NCBI GenBank assembly: GCA_003663175.1
Contig: QMZM01000004.1
Span: 1 to 27,645, forward strand
Reading direction: 5' to 3'
Origin: Candidatus Altarchaeales archaeon
GTDB taxonomy: Archaea > Altiarchaeota > Altiarchaeia > IMC4 > QMZM01
DNA length: 27,645 nt
Shown: positions 23,898 through 27,645 of the stretch, piece by piece
How the letters are laid out: each line of letters starts with the position of its first letter
Numbering within the stretch: position 1 is the stretch's first letter
Translations under genes and position numbers: made by a program
The notes under the pieces: model-generated
Databases searched by the model: none
What the model was told of the DNA's origin: nothing
The model's input: only the letters and a program-made list of their open reading frames with translations

Positions 23898-24860
23898 AGA
23901 GACGCATCTCCCACAACCAGTACACCCAAGCCTCCCATATCTATCCACAAAATATTTTAATTTATGATAGATTCTATTCCTAAGGCGTTCCCTTCTTTCC
24001 CTTCTCGGATTCTCACCACCGGCAAGTCTTGAGAAGTCCCTTGACATGCAAGAATCTTGGAATATGATCCTATGTCCGGAATTGCCAAATACACTTAATG
24101 TATCAAATACATTAAAGCAGTAGCATGTTGGACAGAGGAGGGTGCAGATATAACACTCAATACATCTCGTGGCTATAGAATCCCAATACTCCTCATCGAT
24201 CTCTTCCAATTTTTCTGAAATCTCTTCATGCCCGATTATTTTTGTATCTATATTCTTTACCATTTTATCTCTAAGGATTTTATCCTTCTTATCCGCATTT
24301 TCAAATTCTGGAAAATTTAGGAATTTCTCTCCATTATCTGTCAATGCCTTTACAAGATAATAATCTCCTATGTCCGTGAATCTCAAATCTGCACCACTCT
24401 CTATGAATGGTCCAGTTCCAAGAGATGTGCAGAATGAGTTCTTACAGAGGGTATTGCACTCGAGTGAAAATAGAAGTGTTCTCTCCCTCCTCTTAAAATA
24501 ACTTAAATCCTTGGGTTTTTCCTTCTTTACAATGTCTAAGAGTAGAATGGCATTTACATCGCAAGGTCTAATTCCAAATATAATTCTCTCCCTTTTATCA
24601 ATATTTATTTCCTTTATTATCGCGTTTCCATCGATCTCCGAAAACTCAAACGCTATTTCACTCTCCGGAATAAGGAATTTTTTTGGTGGAATCTTGGAGT
24701 TTGAAAATTTTTCTATACCATCAGCAATTTCATTCTTATTTCTATTTATAACTCTAAACTCAAAACTATCATTAAATTCGGTCGGAATTATAACTTCATA
24801 TTTCTCCGAGAGTCTTCTCAGGAATTTACCAATTTCTTCCTTCTTTATCTTCCTTTCCAT
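23853..24860 (-). CDS. Sulfhydrogenase-beta/AsrA/FlxC-like 4Fe-4S protein
   Basis: A 335-residue iron-sulfur electron-transfer subunit. The N-terminal two thirds resemble HydB/AsrA proteins, with the family segment GIRPCDVNAILLLD and a following Cys-rich stretch (ECNTLCKNSFCTSLG). The C-terminal third has two HdrC-like cluster motifs, CIECYICTLLCPTCYC and CTGCGRCVSLCP. Such subunits pass electrons between a flavin/NAD(P)H or similar input and a catalytic partner. It is the last of four tightly packed genes (hdrA, mvhD and two Fe-S genes); its ATG overlaps the preceding stop as TAATG. The last 14 codons overlap the convergent nucleotidyltransferase gene. Confidence 0.85.
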   Translation of the reverse strand: MERKIKKEEIGKFLRRLSEKYEVIIPTEFNDSFEFRVINRNKNEIADGIEKFSNSKIPPKKFLIPESEIAFEFSEIDGNAIIKEINIDKRERIIFGIRPCDVNAILLLDIVKKEKPKDLSYFKRRERTLLFSLECNTLCKNSFCTSLGTGPFIESGADLRFTDIGDYYLVKALTDNGEKFLNFPEFENADKKDKILRDKMVKNIDTKIIGHEEISEKLEEIDEEYWDSIATRCIECYICTLLCPTCYCFNVFDTLSVFGNSGHRIIFQDSCMSRDFSRLAGGENPRRERRERLRNRIYHKLKYFVDRYGRLGCTGCGRCVSLCPVGIDMREFIFE

Positions 24861-25690
24861 TATAATTCCTCGTCCCTCTTTGGATCAAATGTTATTAATG
24901 GATTTTTATCCTCGATGCCAATTCCGGGTTTATATTCAAATAATTCCCACACCTCCTTTGAAATCTTTCTGAATAATTTTCCCAATTTTATGTTCATTGG
25001 ACATGCACGCTCGCATTCTCCACACTCTATACATCTCCCCGCCAAGTGAATTGCCCTACTCAGATGGAAGAAAATCTTATCACTAAGATTCCTTTCTCTC
25101 AAATCTATCAAGTCTCTTCTATCCAGATAACACTCATTACAGTAGCAGAGCGGACATATATTTCTGCACGCATAACATAGTATGCAATTCTCAAATTCCC
25201 TAATCCAGAATCTGAATCTATCCTTAATTGGCATATCTTCTATCTCTTTTAAATCATCAAATGTCATGTCCTTCTCATCAACCAATTCTCCAATTATTAT
25301 ATCTGCTATTAATGGATTCCTTCTTGTGCAAGTCTTACAGACCGAATAAATTTTATTATCCTCAGAGTAAATTCCATTGCAGGGAATTCCTATTATGTAT
25401 AAATTTTCCCTCGAAATCTGATTCTCCTTTATCAATTCAATAATTGCTCCCTCATCACAACCCTTCGCAACTATCCCAACCCTGCAATCAAATCTTAGAA
25501 GATAAAGTGCAAGATTATTCTTACAGAATTTATTCCATACCAATCTATCAACCTCATCCACAGATTTAATAAAACATGGCCTCACACCATTAAGAGAATC
25601 TTCAAATCCAATAAAGATGTCTATCCTCTTCTCTAAGAATAATCTCCTTACCACCCTTCTTAATTCATTCTCGATCTCAATTTCCTTCAT
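24860..25690 (-). CDS. Flx/FdhB-like 4Fe-4S protein
   Basis: About 276 residues. The N-terminal half has a VGIVAKGCDEGAIIELI segment and YIIGIPCNG, then VCKTCTRRNP, a pattern seen in F420-hydrogenase/formate-dehydrogenase beta-like and Flx-type subunits. The C-terminal half carries two cluster motifs, CILCYACRNICPLCYCNEC and CIECGECERACP. It shares the CPxCYC variant with the next gene, suggesting that the two arose from a common ancestor. The frame also has a TTG at 25699; the ATG at 25690 is preferred. It overlaps the mvhD stop by 14 bases. Likely an electron-input subunit of the HdrA complex; the donor is not clear. Confidence 0.82.
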   Translation of the reverse strand: MKEIEIENELRRVVRRLFLEKRIDIFIGFEDSLNGVRPCFIKSVDEVDRLVWNKFCKNNLALYLLRFDCRVGIVAKGCDEGAIIELIKENQISRENLYIIGIPCNGIYSEDNKIYSVCKTCTRRNPLIADIIIGELVDEKDMTFDDLKEIEDMPIKDRFRFWIREFENCILCYACRNICPLCYCNECYLDRRDLIDLRERNLSDKIFFHLSRAIHLAGRCIECGECERACPMNIKLGKLFRKISKEVWELFEYKPGIGIEDKNPLITFDPKRDEEL

Positions 25691-26096
25691 ATTTATCAAG
25701 ATTTAATTTTCCCAATTTTTTTATTTCTGATGTCATTTCCTCTATTATTGACCTGAATCTTTCTCCCTCTGATGATGATATCCATTCGACACGAAGCCTT
25801 TCCTTCTCGATACCAACATACTCAAGAATTCTCTTAAGCATAGAGAATCTTCTCCTCGTGTAGAAGTTCCCTTCTATGTAATGACACTCACCCAAACGGC
25901 ACCCGGCAACAAGAACGCCATCCGCTCCCTCCTTAAACGCCTTTAGGACAAATATTGGGTCAACCCTACTAGAGCACATAACTCTAATGATCCTCAGATT
26001 TGCCGGATACTCAAGTCTTGAAACCCCCGCCAAATCTGCACCCGCATATGAACACCAATTGCATAAAAATCCAACTATTCTTATATCCTCCCTCAT
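25677..26096 (-). CDS. mvhD: Free-standing MvhD/FlxD-like [2Fe-2S] electron-transfer protein
   Basis: A 139-residue delta subunit that docks on HdrA and passes electrons from a donor module to its FAD. All usual cysteines are present: FLCNWCSYAGAD, VMCSSR and AGCRLGECHY. By contrast, the MvhD domain fused to the HdrA encoded at 5720-7852 lacks one of them. The start overlaps the hdrA stop as ATGA (26093-26096), so the two should be made in equal amounts. No hydrogenase subunit is nearby, so here it probably links HdrA to the Fe-S proteins encoded downstream, as in Flx-Hdr systems. Confidence 0.93.
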   Translation of the reverse strand: MREDIRIVGFLCNWCSYAGADLAGVSRLEYPANLRIIRVMCSSRVDPIFVLKAFKEGADGVLVAGCRLGECHYIEGNFYTRRRFSMLKRILEYVGIEKERLRVEWISSSEGERFRSIIEEMTSEIKKLGKLNLDKYEGN

Positions 26097-27645
26097 CTTT
26101 CAACTATTGTGTTTATTTGAGATAGGATCTGCGAATCCAAAAAATGCCTTTGTTGAATTGCCCCGGAAGGGCATGCCACTACACATGCACCACATCCCTT
26201 GCATAGAATCTCAATTACCTCCGCCTTCTTATCCCTTTTATTTAGTTTAATTGCATCATAGGGACAAACCTCAACACAGAAGCCACAGCCACTACACCTT
26301 TCCCTATCTACAAATGATGTGATCTCCTCCATCCATATCTCCCCCTGGGTTAAGAGATTAATTGTAGCTACTGCTGCATTTCCTGCTTGAGATACCGTTT
26401 CTGAAATGCTCTTTGGAAATTGAGCGCATCCCGCTACGAAAATCCCGGCAATATTTGTCTCTACAGGTCTCAATTTTGGGTGTGCCTCCATGATAAAGCC
26501 ATCTGAACCATAACTCAAATGAAGTTGATTCGCTATCAGATCAATATTATTTGGCTCCATGGCAGATGCAAGAACAACCATCTCAACCTCATTCTCTATT
26601 ATTTCTCCAGAATTCATATCCTCAGATATTATCCTCAGATTTTCATTCTCATCCCTCGAGAGTTCTGATGGTAGTCCTCGAAGGAATATAATCCCCTTCT
26701 CCCTTGCTCTTAGATAGAATTCCTCATATTCCCTGCCCGATGCCCTTATGTCATTATAGTAGATATATATGTCAATCTCTGGATACTTTTCCTTTATCAT
26801 TAAAGCCTGTTTTATTGAAATCATACAACATATGGAGGAGCAATATCTATTGAATCTGTTATCCCTCGAGCCAACACATTGAATAAATGCCAAGCTCCTT
26901 GGAATTTTTCCATCAGAGATTCTCTTTAATTCCCCATTTGTTGGACCATCTGAGTTTAGAATCCTCTCTAAGTCGAGATTTGTTATAACATTCCTGTATC
27001 TCTTATATCCGTATTCCTTCTTTTTCTCTGCATCAAAGATCCTAAATCCGGTTGCGAGGATTATTGCACCGACCTCAATCTCAATAATTTTTTCTCTTTG
27101 ATTGAAATTTATTGCATTATTTTCGCAACCCTTCTCACACAGCCCACATGCTCCAGTCTTGAAATAGAGGCAGTTATCTCTATCAATTATATATGAATTT
27201 GGAACTGCCTGGGGGAAGGGAATATAGATAGCCTTTCTAAAACTAAGATTCTGATTGAACTCATCTGGAACCCTCACTGGGCATATATTGGAACAGTTTC
27301 CACAGGAGACACATTTATCCTCATCAATGTATCGTGGCTTTCTTCTAATTCTTACAATGAAATTTCCAACATGACCATCGATCTCTATAACCTCAGAATT
27401 TGTTAGTAATTCTATATTCTCATTGTTCTTCAATTCAACCATCTTTGGAGAAAGAACGCACATGGCGCAATCTAATGTTGGAAATGTCTTGTCCAATTTT
27501 GCCATATTTCCTCCTATGCTCGGTTCCTTTTCAACGAGGTATGTCTTTATTCCAGACATTGCCAAGTATAGAGATGAGAAGATCCCCGCTATCCCACCAC
27601 CAATCACCAAAACGGATTTCTTTATACCCCTTTTCTGTCTTTCCA
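26093..27645 (-). CDS. hdrA: Second HdrA, flavin subunit (5' end outside window)
   Basis: FAD-containing Hdr subunit, paralogue of the HdrA-MvhD fusion. The frame is open to the window edge (ERQKRGIKKSVLVIGGG), so the start lies outside. Visible parts: FAD fold VIGGGIAGIFSSLY, the canonical LDCAMCVLSPKM segment (absent from the other copy), inserted ferredoxin CVSCGNCSNICP and CLYFKTGACGLCEKGC, the flavin-near cluster QCVGSRDN...YCSSICC, GCAQFPKSISET, and the C-terminal ferredoxin CSGCGFCVEVCP and CKGCGACVVACP. It stops without a fused MvhD; mvhD is the next gene. Whether it bifurcates electrons or only confurcates from its Flx-like partners is open. Confidence 0.94.
   Translation of the reverse strand, partial: ERQKRGIKKSVLVIGGGIAGIFSSLYLAMSGIKTYLVEKEPSIGGNMAKLDKTFPTLDCAMCVLSPKMVELKNNENIELLTNSEVIEIDGHVGNFIVRIRRKPRYIDEDKCVSCGNCSNICPVRVPDEFNQNLSFRKAIYIPFPQAVPNSYIIDRDNCLYFKTGACGLCEKGCENNAINFNQREKIIEIEVGAIILATGFRIFDAEKKKEYGYKRYRNVITNLDLERILNSDGPTNGELKRISDGKIPRSLAFIQCVGSRDNRFNRYCSSICCMISIKQALMIKEKYPEIDIYIYYNDIRASGREYEEFYLRAREKGIIFLRGLPSELSRDENENLRIISEDMNSGEIIENEVEMVVLASAMEPNNIDLIANQLHLSYGSDGFIMEAHPKLRPVETNIAGIFVAGCAQFPKSISETVSQAGNAAVATINLLTQGEIWMEEITSFVDRERCSGCGFCVEVCPYDAIKLNKRDKKAEVIEILCKGCGACVVACPSGAIQQRHFLDSQILSQINTIVER

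Noticed and set aside
27608..27610. TTG as start of the second hdrA
   Set aside because: The frame continues upstream to the window edge with a normal pre-FAD segment, so the true start is outside.

Overview
The window comes from an A+T-rich genome of a strictly anaerobic archaeon, most likely euryarchaeal. The evidence is a soluble heterodisulfide reductase/[NiFe]-hydrogenase set (HdrABC-MvhAG), a second HdrA module, an archaeal-type RNase Z, a ribose-1,5-bisphosphate isomerase homologue, a tRNA-Pro without an encoded CCA end, TATA-type promoters, perfect archaeal Shine-Dalgarno sites (AGGAGGTGAT) and frequent ATGA/TAATG gene overlaps. The mix suggests a methanogen, an alkane- or methane-oxidising relative, or an Archaeoglobi-like organism. 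No mcr, dsr or rRNA gene is present to decide between them.

Layout. (1) 1-1436, plus strand: the end of pstB and all of phoU (phosphate uptake control). (2) 1442-7867, minus strand: one operon, hdrA-mvhD fusion, mvhG, mvhA, hydrogenase maturation protease, hdrC, hdrB. This encodes a hydrogen-dependent, electron-bifurcating heterodisulfide reductase. (3) 7868-8018: divergent promoter region with a tandem 29-bp repeat. (4) 8019-14859, plus strand: the most unusual part of the window. It holds a Cys-rich membrane-anchored protein, an internally duplicated transporter-like protein, two tandem ~50-residue membrane proteins, three single-span Fe-S proteins, a NapH-like membrane ferredoxin, a membrane-tethered HdrC-like protein, an HdrB-like protein and a CcdA/DsbD-like thiol-redox membrane protein. 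I read this as a candidate haem-free, membrane-bound Hdr-type electron-transfer complex that I cannot assign to a described system. (5) 14846-16913: a secreted helical protein, a strongly translated secreted beta protein with a bacterial-looking terminator, and a divergent membrane-anchored winged-helix regulator. (6) 16914-23897: tRNA-Pro, rnz, a HAD phosphatase, hisD, a membrane protein, argF, ribose-1,5-bisphosphate isomerase and a sugar nucleotidyltransferase. (7) 23853-27645, minus strand: a second HdrA (cut by the window end), a free-standing MvhD and two Fe-S proteins resembling Flx/sulfhydrogenase-beta subunits. This is a second electron input to an Hdr system that does not use the MvhAG hydrogenase.

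Together the window carries two HdrA-based flavin modules with different electron donors. It also carries two HdrB/HdrC pairs, one soluble (1442-2739) and one membrane-tethered (12480-13975). The three Fe-S clusters of genes could be parts of one redox network around thiol/disulfide chemistry; that link is inference. No insertion sequence, CRISPR array, rRNA or gene-free stretch longer than about 300 bases was seen.
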